Below are positions 7,766-13,440 of a stretch of 13,440 bases of DNA, piece by piece; the first letter of the stretch is position 1; each line of letters opens with the position of its first letter. The stretch spans positions 1 through 13,440 of the forward strand of contig SFZC01000049.1 of the NCBI GenBank assembly GCA_004558955.1. Direction: 5' to 3'. The notes under the pieces are model-generated. The model ran no database searches, was not told where the DNA came from, and saw nothing but the letters and a program-made list of their open reading frames with translations. Position numbers and translations under genes: made by a program. This DNA comes from a bacterium (GTDB lineage: Bacteria > Cyanobacteriota > Vampirovibrionia > Gastranaerophilales > Gastranaerophilaceae).

Positions 7766-7809
7766 AAGAATATTCAAAATGTTTTTCTATTTTATAAGAA
7801 GGGGCGAGA

Positions 7810-8520
7810 ATGAAAAAACGCTATATTTTCTTGATATTTGTAGTAATAATTACGGTTATATTTTTATTAAGTGTCATGATAGGAACAAAGGACGATAGTG
7901 CTACGGATAAATCAAATATGCCGAGAATAGGTCAGTATTTGTGGACATACAACATGAATAAATCCGTATGGCGAGAATATAGCAAAAATGATGATATGAA
8001 ATCAAAAGAAACTGTCGTTTTTCAGTTGGGCTATCCTGAAGGTAACGGCGGATATACGGTTTATCAATTATTTACGGGAAATTCTCAAATCTTGAAGGAT
8101 GAACTTTGGTTTGGCGAAGGCAGTGAAGAATTTTTGAAAAATAAAACCCTTTATTCTTATTACCCGAGAATGTTTGAATATTATAAAATTGTCTTTAACG
8201 GAGTTACTTTTATTCCTGATAAACTCAGCGTAGATGAGGTTTCAAATTTGTTTAAAGGTTATAATATTTTGAAAGTTTCTTCTCTCAAAAAGGGTGAAAA
8301 TAAAGTCAAATTTGCAAAAAATAATAATAAATTTATAGTAATCAATGATATTGGCGAAAATTTCTACAAATATTATATTATCCCGAATGATAGCAAAAAA
8401 ATGCAAATTGAAGACTATTCAAACCAATTTAGCGTTTCTTCTCCTGTGGATATCAGATTGCAAAGAATAGAAGGTTGCACCAAAGCCTACCCTTGCTATG
8501 ATGTTCATATTGAAAAGTAA
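7810..8520 (+). CDS. Membrane-anchored protein of unknown function
   Basis: I do not recognise this 236-aa protein. It starts MKKRYIFLIFVVIITVIFLL, a short basic end followed by a hydrophobic stretch (about 5-25). That fits an uncleaved anchor or signal peptide with the rest outside the cytoplasmic membrane. No lipobox is present, because the hydrophobic segment has no Cys. The remainder is soluble, rich in Tyr, Lys and Asn, with many aromatic beta-like segments (PRIGQYLWTYN, YPEGNGGYTVYQLF, YYPRMFEYYKIVFNG). The only two cysteines, Cys223 and Cys229, sit close together near the C-terminus and could form a disulfide outside the cell. The ATG has AAGGGG about 8 bases upstream. The gene stands alone with its own promoter, a weak hairpin after it and no functionally informative neighbour. 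It may be lineage-restricted. Confidence 0.8.
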   Translation: MKKRYIFLIFVVIITVIFLLSVMIGTKDDSATDKSNMPRIGQYLWTYNMNKSVWREYSKNDDMKSKETVVFQLGYPEGNGGYTVYQLFTGNSQILKDELWFGEGSEEFLKNKTLYSYYPRMFEYYKIVFNGVTFIPDKLSVDEVSNLFKGYNILKVSSLKKGENKVKFAKNNNKFIVINDIGENFYKYYIIPNDSKKMQIEDYSNQFSVSSPVDIRLQRIEGCTKAYPCYDVHIEK

Positions 8521-8547
8521 GATGACGTAAACACATGTCTTGAAAAA

Positions 8548-8571
8548 GTAGGTTGGTGTTGTTACACCTAC
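8548..8571 (+). terminator. Possible weak terminator hairpin after the unknown protein gene
   Basis: GTAGGT (8548-8553) pairs with ACCTAC (8566-8571). An alternative inner stem, GGTGT/ACACC with loop TGTT, is also possible. Only a short interrupted T stretch follows (AGAATAGTTTT), so termination would be modest. It sits 27 bases past the stop codon. Confidence 0.35.
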
Positions 8572-8606
8572 AGAATAGTTTTAATTGTCGGAATAGCAAT
8601 AAAAAT

Positions 8607-8650
8607 TTGGTAAGCTCACCAAGATGTCATTCCGGCCTACGAGCCGGAAT
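8607..8650. repeat. Pair of palindromes, REP-like
   Basis: The first unit, TTGGTAAGCTCACCAA (8607-8622), is a palindrome with a single mismatched pair. Six bases later ATTCCGGC (8629-8636) and GCCGGAAT (8643-8650) form a perfect 8-bp stem with loop CTACGA. The second stem is GC-rich compared with the surrounding DNA. The composition and arrangement resemble the dispersed palindromic intergenic repeats of many bacteria. No T-run follows, so these are not typical terminators. Confidence 0.55.
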
Positions 8651-8692
8651 ATGTTTGCCAAGATTGTACAGCCTTGATATTTATTGTAACAG

Positions 8693-8740
8693 ATTCTGAA
8701 TAACAATAAAATTTGCATAAATTTTCTAAGTTTTCAGAAT
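8693..8740. repeat. Inverted repeat ATTCTGAA / TTCAGAAT
   Basis: Perfect 8-bp arms (8693-8700 and 8733-8740) enclose a 32-base AT-rich interior. The sequence around the right arm, TTCAGAATGACG, is of the kind that often ends dispersed intergenic palindromic elements. It may be a diverged or inserted-into copy of such an element. I could not count copies elsewhere in the genome. Confidence 0.45.
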
Positions 8741-8760
8741 GACGAAAGCTTTGCTAGGCT

Positions 8761-8843
8761 CATTAAATAGTTATGCTGAACAGCATGAGCAGAGTGCGTA
8801 ACGAAGTGAAGGCACATTTAATGCGAGTGCGGTGATTCAGCAT
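8761..8843. repeat. Composite repeat with two interleaved inverted repeats
   Basis: CATTAAAT (8761-8768) is the exact reverse complement of ATTTAATG (8816-8823), and ATGCTGAA (8773-8780) of TTCAGCAT (8836-8843). The two pairs cross rather than nest. There is also a local palindrome, ATGCTG-AA-CAGCAT (8773-8786), and a direct repeat GAGTGCG (8792-8798 and 8825-8831). The inner TAACGAAGTGAAGGCAC segment is less AT-rich than its surroundings. No open frame covers it. It is most likely a dispersed non-coding repeat element. Confidence 0.5.
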
Positions 8844-8948
8844 CTCTTCCATAATCAAAATAAATCAAAGTATTAAGACCCTAAAAACTTGTTAAACCAT
8901 CTCATAAAGAAACCCTGAAACCGGTTTAGTGTGAGCTTTTGTTATATT
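8844..8948. other. Gene-free tail of the intergenic region
   Basis: With the repeats above, this completes a 428-base stretch (8521-8948) without a coding frame. Here I see only the palindrome AAACCGGTTT (8918-8927), 22 bases past the EamA-family gene stop on the minus strand, and TAAACC (8893-8898) pairing with GGTTTA (8923-8928). No convincing T-tract terminator is visible for the minus-strand gene. Confidence 0.4.
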
Positions 8949-9839
8949 TTAGGCATTAACCTTCTTTTTATTTATGATAATTACCAAAACGCCGAGCAAG
9001 ATTGCAAAAATACCTACCAAAATTTCGAATGACAAATGCTCATGAAATACCGTTAAACCTATTATCAGTGCGGTAATTGGTTCTAATGAACCTAGAATTG
9101 AAGCTTTTGTTGAGCCTATTAATTTGATTGAGATTGTAATTGTTTCAATTGACATAATTGTTGGGAATAGTGCCAAGCCGATGCTTAGCAACCATTGGAA
9201 AGGTGTTGTTAAAATCTGCAAATTTTTGCAAAAATGCAGGTTATAAATATAAACAAGCAAACCAAAAAGCATTACATAAAACGTCAATTTTTCACTGTTC
9301 ATTTCGTTTACTTTTTTGATGTTTTTCACCCCGACAATATAGAGTGCATACATCAAGGCGGAAAGTAAAACTATCAATACTCCGTGTAAATTCAATCCTG
9401 ACCCGTCAGATTTTCCGCTGTATAAAAAATATAATCCCGTTAAAATCAAGGAGATTGAAAGCAAAACCGATTTTGTGATTCTTTCCTTGAAAAATAATGC
9501 CATTAAAATAGCCACCATAACCGGATATACAAACAAAATCGTGCATGCTACACCTGCTTCTATGTAATGGAAGGCTTCAAATAACAAAAGTGACGAGAGC
9601 GAAAAGAAAATTCCGAGAAAAAACAGTGGCAAAACTTCGCTTTTTGTCAGTCTTAAAGAGGTTCTCTTGACCAATTTTAGCCAAATACCGTAAATTAAAA
9701 CCGCAAAAGTGTATCGGTAAAACAGCACGGAATTTACTCCGATTCCCGTTGAGTATAACGGTAGGGCAAATAGCGGGTTTGTACCATAACTTACAGCAGC
9801 AAGAGCTCCGAGCGTTAAGCCTTTTGTGTTCTTGTCCAT
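8949..9839 (-). CDS. EamA/DMT-family inner-membrane transporter
   Basis: This 296-aa protein has about ten hydrophobic segments arranged as two similar halves of five (about 5-140 and 150-290), the layout of the drug/metabolite transporter EamA family. Recognisable family features include the early segment GALAAVSYGTNPLFALPLY, SSLLLFEAFHYIEAGVACTI at the end of the third segment, and GSLEPITALIIGLTVFHEHL in the second half, where the family usually has an E-P block. It ends in a short basic tail (NKKKVNA). It likely exports or imports a small metabolite, and the substrate cannot be told from sequence. The ATG at 9839 has TGAGGAGAG just upstream. It is divergent from the response-regulator operon, with 121 bases between the start codons. 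Confidence 0.88.
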   Translation of the reverse strand: MDKNTKGLTLGALAAVSYGTNPLFALPLYSTGIGVNSVLFYRYTFAVLIYGIWLKLVKRTSLRLTKSEVLPLFFLGIFFSLSSLLLFEAFHYIEAGVACTILFVYPVMVAILMALFFKERITKSVLLSISLILTGLYFLYSGKSDGSGLNLHGVLIVLLSALMYALYIVGVKNIKKVNEMNSEKLTFYVMLFGLLVYIYNLHFCKNLQILTTPFQWLLSIGLALFPTIMSIETITISIKLIGSTKASILGSLEPITALIIGLTVFHEHLSFEILVGIFAILLGVLVIIINKKKVNA

Positions 9840-9852
9840 TCTCTCTCCTCAA

Positions 9853-9878
9853 TGGATAAATTAACCTAAAGTTATCCA
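9853..9878. promoter_or_regulatory. Inverted repeat TGGATAA-N12-TTATCCA upstream of the EamA gene
   Basis: Perfect 7-bp arms (9853-9859 and 9872-9878) lie 14-39 bases upstream of the EamA-family start codon, in its leader or promoter. The spacing puts the arm centres about two helical turns apart (19 bp), as expected for a dimeric repressor site. The right arm in context, TTATCCAAA, is also one base from a classical DnaA box. Confidence 0.35.
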
Positions 9879-9910
9879 AAAATCAATCTTTAAAAAATCT
9901 TTATCTAATG

Positions 9911-9939
9911 TTGAAAATTGCTTGATTATTTTGTACAAT
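9911..9939 (+). promoter_or_regulatory. Promoter of the response regulator-kinase-tadA operon
   Basis: TTGAAA (9911-9916), a 17-base spacer and TACAAT (9934-9939) make a near-consensus sigma-70 promoter. The expected transcript start (about 9946) coincides with the first bases of the ribosome site AAAGGGG, so the mRNA leader would be only about 15 bases long. Confidence 0.65.
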
Positions 9940-9960
9940 TTGTCCAAAGGGGAAGTTTCT

Positions 9961-10680
9961 ATGGTGGAATCACAAAAAAGAGTTTTAATTGTCGATGATG
10001 ATGACGAAATCAGAGAGTTGTTGGAGTTTGATATTGCAAGCAGCGGATATTTTGTTGATACTGCAAAAGACGGAATGGAAGGGCTTAACAAGGTTCTGAA
10101 TAATACTTATGATATCGTTTTGCTTGATGTTATGATGCCGAAAATGAACGGTTTTGAAGTTTGTAAAAATATCAGGCAGGCAAAATTGGGTATTCCTGTT
10201 TTGTTGTTGACCGCAAAAGGTACAATCGAGGATAAAACGACAGGGTTTGATTGTGGAGCGGACGATTATTTGGTTAAACCGTTTGATATTCAAGAAGTTT
10301 TGTTAAGAATAAGAGTTTTGTTGAGGCGAAATTCTGTCAATGTTGAAGAGGAAAATTCTTTGTCTAACGAAATTTTAAAATCAGGTGATATTGAAATTTT
10401 CCCTGAGTCTTTGGAGTGTGCGATAGTAAATCACAAGGTTAAACTTACTCCGACGGAATTTGAAATTTTATATTGTTTGATGCAACACTTTAACACCCCT
10501 GTAACTTTGGCTACTTTGCTGGATGAGGTTTGGGGATATGATAGTAATGAAGATGTCAGAATGCTTAGAGTGCATGTTGGAGGCTTGAGAAACAAGATTG
10601 AAGAAACTCCGAAAGACCCGAAATATCTTCATACTGTTACTAATGTAGGGTATAAATTGACACCGTTCGGTCAGGCTTAG
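9961..10680 (+). CDS. OmpR/PhoB-family response regulator
   Basis: This 239-aa two-domain regulator has a receiver domain (about 6-120) with the acidic pocket Asp12-Asp13, phospho-acceptor Asp56 (DIVLLDVMMPKMNGFEV), Thr84, Tyr103 and Lys106. A C-terminal winged helix of the OmpR/PhoB type follows (about 140-235), containing LTPTEFEILYCLMQH, VWGYD, RMLRVHVGGLRNKIE and the closing wing VTNVGYKL. Phosphorylation by the kinase encoded 5 bases downstream should promote dimerisation and DNA binding. The start at ATG 9961 is set by AAAGGGGA 7 bases before it. An upstream in-frame TTG at 9922 lies within the promoter and is rejected. It resembles cyanobacterial RpaB-like regulators in general build, but I cannot assign it to a named system. 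Confidence 0.93.
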   Translation: MVESQKRVLIVDDDDEIRELLEFDIASSGYFVDTAKDGMEGLNKVLNNTYDIVLLDVMMPKMNGFEVCKNIRQAKLGIPVLLLTAKGTIEDKTTGFDCGADDYLVKPFDIQEVLLRIRVLLRRNSVNVEEENSLSNEILKSGDIEIFPESLECAIVNHKVKLTPTEFEILYCLMQHFNTPVTLATLLDEVWGYDSNEDVRMLRVHVGGLRNKIEETPKDPKYLHTVTNVGYKLTPFGQA

Positions 10681-10685
10681 TTTTT

Positions 10686-12383
10686 ATGAAAAAGAAAAAA
10701 TATCAATTCAAAAGATTAAAAATTATTGAACAAATTGCAATAGTATTTTTTATTGCGGTTGTAATTCCGATTTCTATCAGCGGATTTATTATCAATAATA
10801 TTAACCAACAGTCCTTGAGAAAACAATTAAGGGAGTCTGCAATCCTTGTTGCTGCAATGGTTTCTGATGAAGTTGATTTTTTTATAACCACGAATGAATC
10901 GACTCTTGCTCAAATAGCCGATACTTTGGATTATATTCCGTCAAAGGCTGTAAAACAGAATTTTATCAATAATATTTCTAAAAAATATCCGACTTGCGAC
11001 AGAATTTATATCGCAAAAGATACAAAAGAACTTGAAAAAATCAGTGCAATGGCTTATGAAAAAGAAGAAACTTACCTTTCAACTCAGATGAAGGACGGCT
11101 CGTTTCTTGTCATAACCATTAATCCTGAGGCTTGGCAAGGTGAACTTTTTAAATCTTTGGAGCAGGATAACAGACAGATTTATATTTTGGACGGAAATAA
11201 TCATTTGCTTTCCGCTCATAATTTTACACCTGAGGTTTTCCAAGAAACCCTTGATTTACTTCCCGATGAAAAAATTGAGAATAATCCTGTTATGATTGGG
11301 GACGAGAAAAACCAGCCTGTTGTGTATTTGCACAAGAAGAATCCGAATGTAACAATAGTTGTAAATACGACCGAAAAAATTGCTAAAAAGGCAATTTTGG
11401 ATAACCGAGTTAAAATCGTGTTGTCTGTTTTGAGTGCAATTTTGGCGATGATGGTGCTGATTGGTTTTTATATTTATTATTTGTATATCAACATGCGACA
11501 ACTGTTTAAGGCGGTTATGGCTTTATCGAAAGGTAATTATCAGCGTCAAATCCGTTTGTTGAGTACCTCGTTTACTCCTTATGAAATCGTGTTTTTGGCG
11601 AATGAATTTAACAATATGGCGTCAGAAATTCACAAATCATATTTGGAACTTCAACATAAAAATATTGAGTTGAAACAGCTGAACGAATTTCGCTCTAACT
11701 TGATTGATACAGTAAGTCACGAGTTGAGAACTCCGTTGACAAGTATTCAGGGCTATACGTCAAGACTGATGAGGCAGGATATTGTTATTGATGAAGAGAT
11801 GAAACAAAAATCTTTGAGAATTATCAAGGAGCAAACCGAACGCTTAAATCGCTTAATAGAGGATTTGTTGACTATTCCTGATATTGAGGGAATGAGATTG
11901 CGTACGGTGAATGATAATGTAAATATTGATAAGGTCTTGGAGCAGGCGGAATTGTTGCTGAGAAAACGTGATGGACATGAAATTATCGTAAATTTGCCTG
12001 AAAATTTGCCACAAGTTGTTGCTGATAAAGGACGTTTGGAACAGGTCTTTATCAATTTGTTTGAAAATGCCGTTAAATATTCGTATCCTGACACTCCGAT
12101 TTTGGTAGATGCAAAAGTTATTGACGAAAAAATTGTGGTTAACGTGAAAAATTCTTGTGATGAAATTCCGGAAAAGAAATTACAAACTCTTTTTGAAAAA
12201 TTTGTAAGACTTGATGATAATATGACAAGAACCACTCGTGGCACGGGTTTGGGATTGTTCATCGTAAAAGGTTTGATTGAAGCAATGAATGGAACTATTG
12301 AACTGTTTTCAACACCTGATAGCGGATTTACGGCAAAAATTACCTTGAATATTGCAAAAGAAGAAGATAACGATGATGAATAA
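10686..12383 (+). CDS. Membrane sensor histidine kinase, partner of the preceding regulator
   Basis: This 565-aa kinase has a basic N-terminus and a transmembrane helix (about 12-37, IAIVFFIAVVIPISISGF). An extracytoplasmic sensor region follows (about 38-240) with no recognisable ligand motif, then a second transmembrane helix (about 242-268). A HAMP linker (about 268-320) and a coiled coil lead to the catalytic core. The H-box SHELRTPLTSIQGY carries the phosphorylated His345, the N-box LFENAVKY has Asn461, and the G-box GTGLGLF is at 519-525. The core is that of a standard class I HisKA/HATPase kinase and all key residues are present. It starts 5 bases after the regulator stop with only a weak ribosome site, suggesting coupled translation. 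The acidic C-terminal end overlaps the tadA start. The signal sensed is unknown. Confidence 0.92.
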   Translation: MKKKKYQFKRLKIIEQIAIVFFIAVVIPISISGFIINNINQQSLRKQLRESAILVAAMVSDEVDFFITTNESTLAQIADTLDYIPSKAVKQNFINNISKKYPTCDRIYIAKDTKELEKISAMAYEKEETYLSTQMKDGSFLVITINPEAWQGELFKSLEQDNRQIYILDGNNHLLSAHNFTPEVFQETLDLLPDEKIENNPVMIGDEKNQPVVYLHKKNPNVTIVVNTTEKIAKKAILDNRVKIVLSVLSAILAMMVLIGFYIYYLYINMRQLFKAVMALSKGNYQRQIRLLSTSFTPYEIVFLANEFNNMASEIHKSYLELQHKNIELKQLNEFRSNLIDTVSHELRTPLTSIQGYTSRLMRQDIVIDEEMKQKSLRIIKEQTERLNRLIEDLLTIPDIEGMRLRTVNDNVNIDKVLEQAELLLRKRDGHEIIVNLPENLPQVVADKGRLEQVFINLFENAVKYSYPDTPILVDAKVIDEKIVVNVKNSCDEIPEKKLQTLFEKFVRLDDNMTRTTRGTGLGLFIVKGLIEAMNGTIELFSTPDSGFTAKITLNIAKEEDNDDE

Positions 12384-12801
12384 ATTTATGCAAATTGCAA
12401 TAAAAGAGGCTCTGAAAACGGAAGCAGATGTTCCTGTCGGAGCAGTTTTGGTTAAAAATGGTGAAATTATTGCAAAATCGCATAATACAAAAGAACTTGA
12501 TAATGAGGTGACTTCGCACGCAGAAATTTTGGCAATTCGTCAAGGGGAAAAGTTTTTTTATAATTGGCGACTTGACGGGTGCGAACTCTATGTGACCTTA
12601 GAACCTTGTCCTATGTGTGGTTGGGCGATTTTACAATCAAGGATAAGTAAGGTTTATTACGGAAGTTACGACACAAAATATGGGGCGTTTTCAACACTTG
12701 AATTGCACAAAAAATCTGAGTTTAAACCGCAAATTTATGGCGGAATTTTAGAAAAAGAATGTGATGAAGTGTTAAAAACTTTTTTTGAGAAAATCCGCTA
12801 G
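12376..12801 (+). CDS. tadA: tRNA-specific adenosine deaminase TadA
   Basis: This 141-aa protein of the cytidine/deoxycytidylate deaminase fold has the zinc site His48-Ala-Glu50 (SHAEILAIRQ) and Cys78-x-x-Cys81 (LEPCPMCGWAI), with Glu50 as the proton shuttle. PVGAVLV near the start, NWRLDGCELYVTLEP and the DTKYGAFSTL stretch are TadA-like. The enzyme converts A34 to inosine in tRNA-Arg(ACG) so that it reads several arginine codons. Two adjacent ATGs (12373 and 12376) overlap the kinase stop codon, and AAGAAG is the only ribosome site. I chose the second, giving MNKFMQIAIKEAL. After the second zinc Cys the usual Ala-Gly is Gly-Trp, a small oddity. A generic nucleobase deaminase is a less likely alternative. 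It is probably co-transcribed with the two-component genes. Confidence 0.88.
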   Translation: MNKFMQIAIKEALKTEADVPVGAVLVKNGEIIAKSHNTKELDNEVTSHAEILAIRQGEKFFYNWRLDGCELYVTLEPCPMCGWAILQSRISKVYYGSYDTKYGAFSTLELHKKSEFKPQIYGGILEKECDEVLKTFFEKIR

Positions 12802-12814
12802 ACTGTTGGTGCGA

Positions 12815-13060
12815 TTATATCATATTTTCAAAGAGATTTTCTGGCTTAATTTCTAGTGCAGAGGCAATTTTTAGAAAATTGTATAGAGAAAGCGACATTT
12901 CTCCACGCTCAATAAAACCGATATAAGAAAGGCTGCAATCAGCCATTTCGGCGAGTTTTTCCTGCGAAATTTTCTTTCTTAGGCGTTCTATTTTTATTTT
13001 GAAGCCGATTTCTTTTTTGAAACTCTCTTTGTCCATAACTAAATAATATCGTATTGACAT
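12815..13060 (-). CDS. Small XRE-family transcriptional regulator
   Basis: This 81-aa protein is almost entirely one Cro/C1-type helix-turn-helix (about 18-76: KIERLRKKISQEKLAEMADC, then SLSYIGFIERGEMSLSLYNF). Helix 2 is about 33-40 and the recognition helix about 43-51. The size is like phage Cro repressors and the controller (C) proteins of restriction-modification systems, but no methylase or nuclease is next to it in this window. The ATG at 13060 has AGAAGGA 3 bases upstream. An internal ATG (13036) has no such site. It diverges from the prepilin-like gene, and the intervening 84 bases hold the palindromes at 13073-13109. It is therefore a likely autorepressor and regulator of its neighbour. 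It converges on tadA with a 13-base gap. Confidence 0.87.
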   Translation of the reverse strand: MSIRYYLVMDKESFKKEIGFKIKIERLRKKISQEKLAEMADCSLSYIGFIERGEMSLSLYNFLKIASALEIKPENLFENMI

Positions 13061-13082
13061 TATTCCTTCTATATATTATAAT
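13054..13082 (+). promoter_or_regulatory. Perfect consensus sigma-70 promoter of the prepilin-like gene
   Basis: TTGACA (13054-13059), exactly 17 bases, then TATAAT (13077-13082), both hexamers identical to consensus. Transcription would start near 13089, about 56 bases before ATG 13145. The -35 overlaps the start codon of the divergent XRE gene, and the -10 lies inside a palindrome. Confidence 0.8.
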
Positions 13083-13109
13083 ATCGATATAACTATTATA
13101 ATAGTTATA
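13073..13109. promoter_or_regulatory. Tandem palindromic operator between the XRE and prepilin-like genes
   Basis: Three palindromes are packed together: ATATTATAATAT (13073-13084, over the -10), ATATCGATAT (13081-13090), and a perfect 22-bp palindrome (13088-13109, over the transcription start) with core CTATTATAATAG. The core TATTATAATA occurs twice, at 13074 and 13094, exactly 20 bp apart. A dimeric XRE protein bound here would block the consensus promoter. The minus-strand TATAAT elements that could serve the XRE gene lie in the same sites. Confidence 0.6.
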
Positions 13110-13144
13110 AACCTAGTAAAATATAAAAGAAAGGTTTGGTTTTA

Positions 13145-13440
13145 ATGGCGGGTTTTGGAAAATATTTTGGATTTACCTTGGCGGAAGTCTTGATAACTCT
13201 TGGTATTATCGGAATTGTCGCTGCTATGACCTTGCCGTCTTTGCTTTATACTCAAAAGAAAAAAGAAACGGTTACAAGGTTACAAAAGGCGATTGCTACC
13301 CTGAATGAGGCTCATAAACTTTCTTATAACGAACTTGGCGAACCTTCTTTTGAAAAAACAACTACAATGGACTCAAAAGAATATTTTGACACCTATTGGG
13401 CTCCATATCTGAAAATTACTCAGTATTGTCAACAGCCAAG
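13145..13440 (+). CDS. Type IV pilin-like (prepilin) protein, N-terminal part, cut by window edge
   Basis: An open frame of 98 codons runs off the right edge. The protein starts MAGFGKYFG and continues FTLAEVLITLGIIGIVAAM, a class III signal. The prepilin peptidase would cut after Gly9, leaving Phe as the first residue and Glu at position 5, followed by the hydrophobic assembly helix. The exposed part begins after LPSLLYTQKKKETVTRLQKA and includes a Trp-rich stretch (YFDTYWAPYLKIT) and a Cys at residue 95. It is probably a pseudopilin or minor pilin exported through a type IV pilus or type II secretion-like machine. GAAAGG about 10 bases upstream is the ribosome site. No pilus assembly gene is visible in the window. 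Confidence 0.85.
   Translation, partial: MAGFGKYFGFTLAEVLITLGIIGIVAAMTLPSLLYTQKKKETVTRLQKAIATLNEAHKLSYNELGEPSFEKTTTMDSKEYFDTYWAPYLKITQYCQQP

Noticed and set aside
7531..7809. Replication origin next to dnaA
   Set aside because: No clustered DnaA boxes (TTATCCACA or close variants) are visible. AT-richness alone is not evidence in this AT-rich genome.
9872..9880. DnaA box TTATCCAAA
   Set aside because: It is a single site with one mismatch that is better explained as one arm of a symmetric inverted repeat.
11753..12262. 169-aa minus-strand frame inside the histidine kinase gene
   Set aside because: It is the reverse strand of the conserved kinase core (H-box to G-box), its protein is Ser/Phe-rich with no motif, and there is no start signal.
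12815..13060. Controller protein of a restriction-modification system, or antitoxin of a toxin-antitoxin pair
   Set aside because: Size and operator layout fit, but there is no methyltransferase, endonuclease or small toxin gene beside it. The neighbours are tadA and a prepilin-like gene.

Overview
This is an AT-rich bacterial chromosome segment of mostly housekeeping and signalling genes. Three things point to a gut-type, non-photosynthetic relative of Cyanobacteria (Gastranaerophilales / Melainabacteria). These are the low GC, the prepilin N-terminus GFTLAEVLITLGIIGIVAA at the right edge, and a dnaA next to ruvA rather than dnaN. This placement is inference and no phylogeny was possible. 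No phage, IS element, CRISPR array, tRNA or rRNA was seen.

Left part (1-5464). The N-terminal part of an ion-antiporter membrane protein runs off the left edge on the minus strand. Next come a strong palindromic terminator and a small winged-helix protein (minus). The largest gene (plus) encodes a protein of about 1296 aa carrying two consecutive UvrD/AddA-like helicase modules. The first has degenerate motifs and the second is intact. An 8-bp overlap joins it to a 217-aa PD-(D/E)XK nuclease with an AddB-type four-cysteine Fe-S signature. Together they look like an AddAB-type double-strand-break resection enzyme with its domains redistributed: both helicase modules on one chain and one nuclease on another.

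Middle part (5467-8520). ruvA and dnaA form a minus-strand operon that converges on the nuclease gene with a 2-bp gap. dnaA has a good promoter whose -35 lies in the T-tract of a minus-strand terminator, although no minus-strand gene lies upstream. A membrane-anchored protein of unknown function (plus) follows, with its own promoter.

Right part (8521-13440). A gene-free stretch of about 430 bp is packed with palindromic REP-like repeats. Then come an EamA-family transporter (minus) and a compact plus-strand operon: OmpR-type response regulator, sensor histidine kinase and tRNA adenosine deaminase (tadA). The window ends with a small XRE-family regulator (minus) divergent from a prepilin-like gene (plus, cut by the edge). 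The prepilin-side promoter is a perfect consensus TTGACA-17-TATAAT. It is covered by two palindromes sharing the core TATTATAATA exactly 20 bp apart, which looks like a tightly repressed switch.

The two items most worth following up are the rearranged AddAB-like helicase-nuclease pair and the XRE/prepilin switch.
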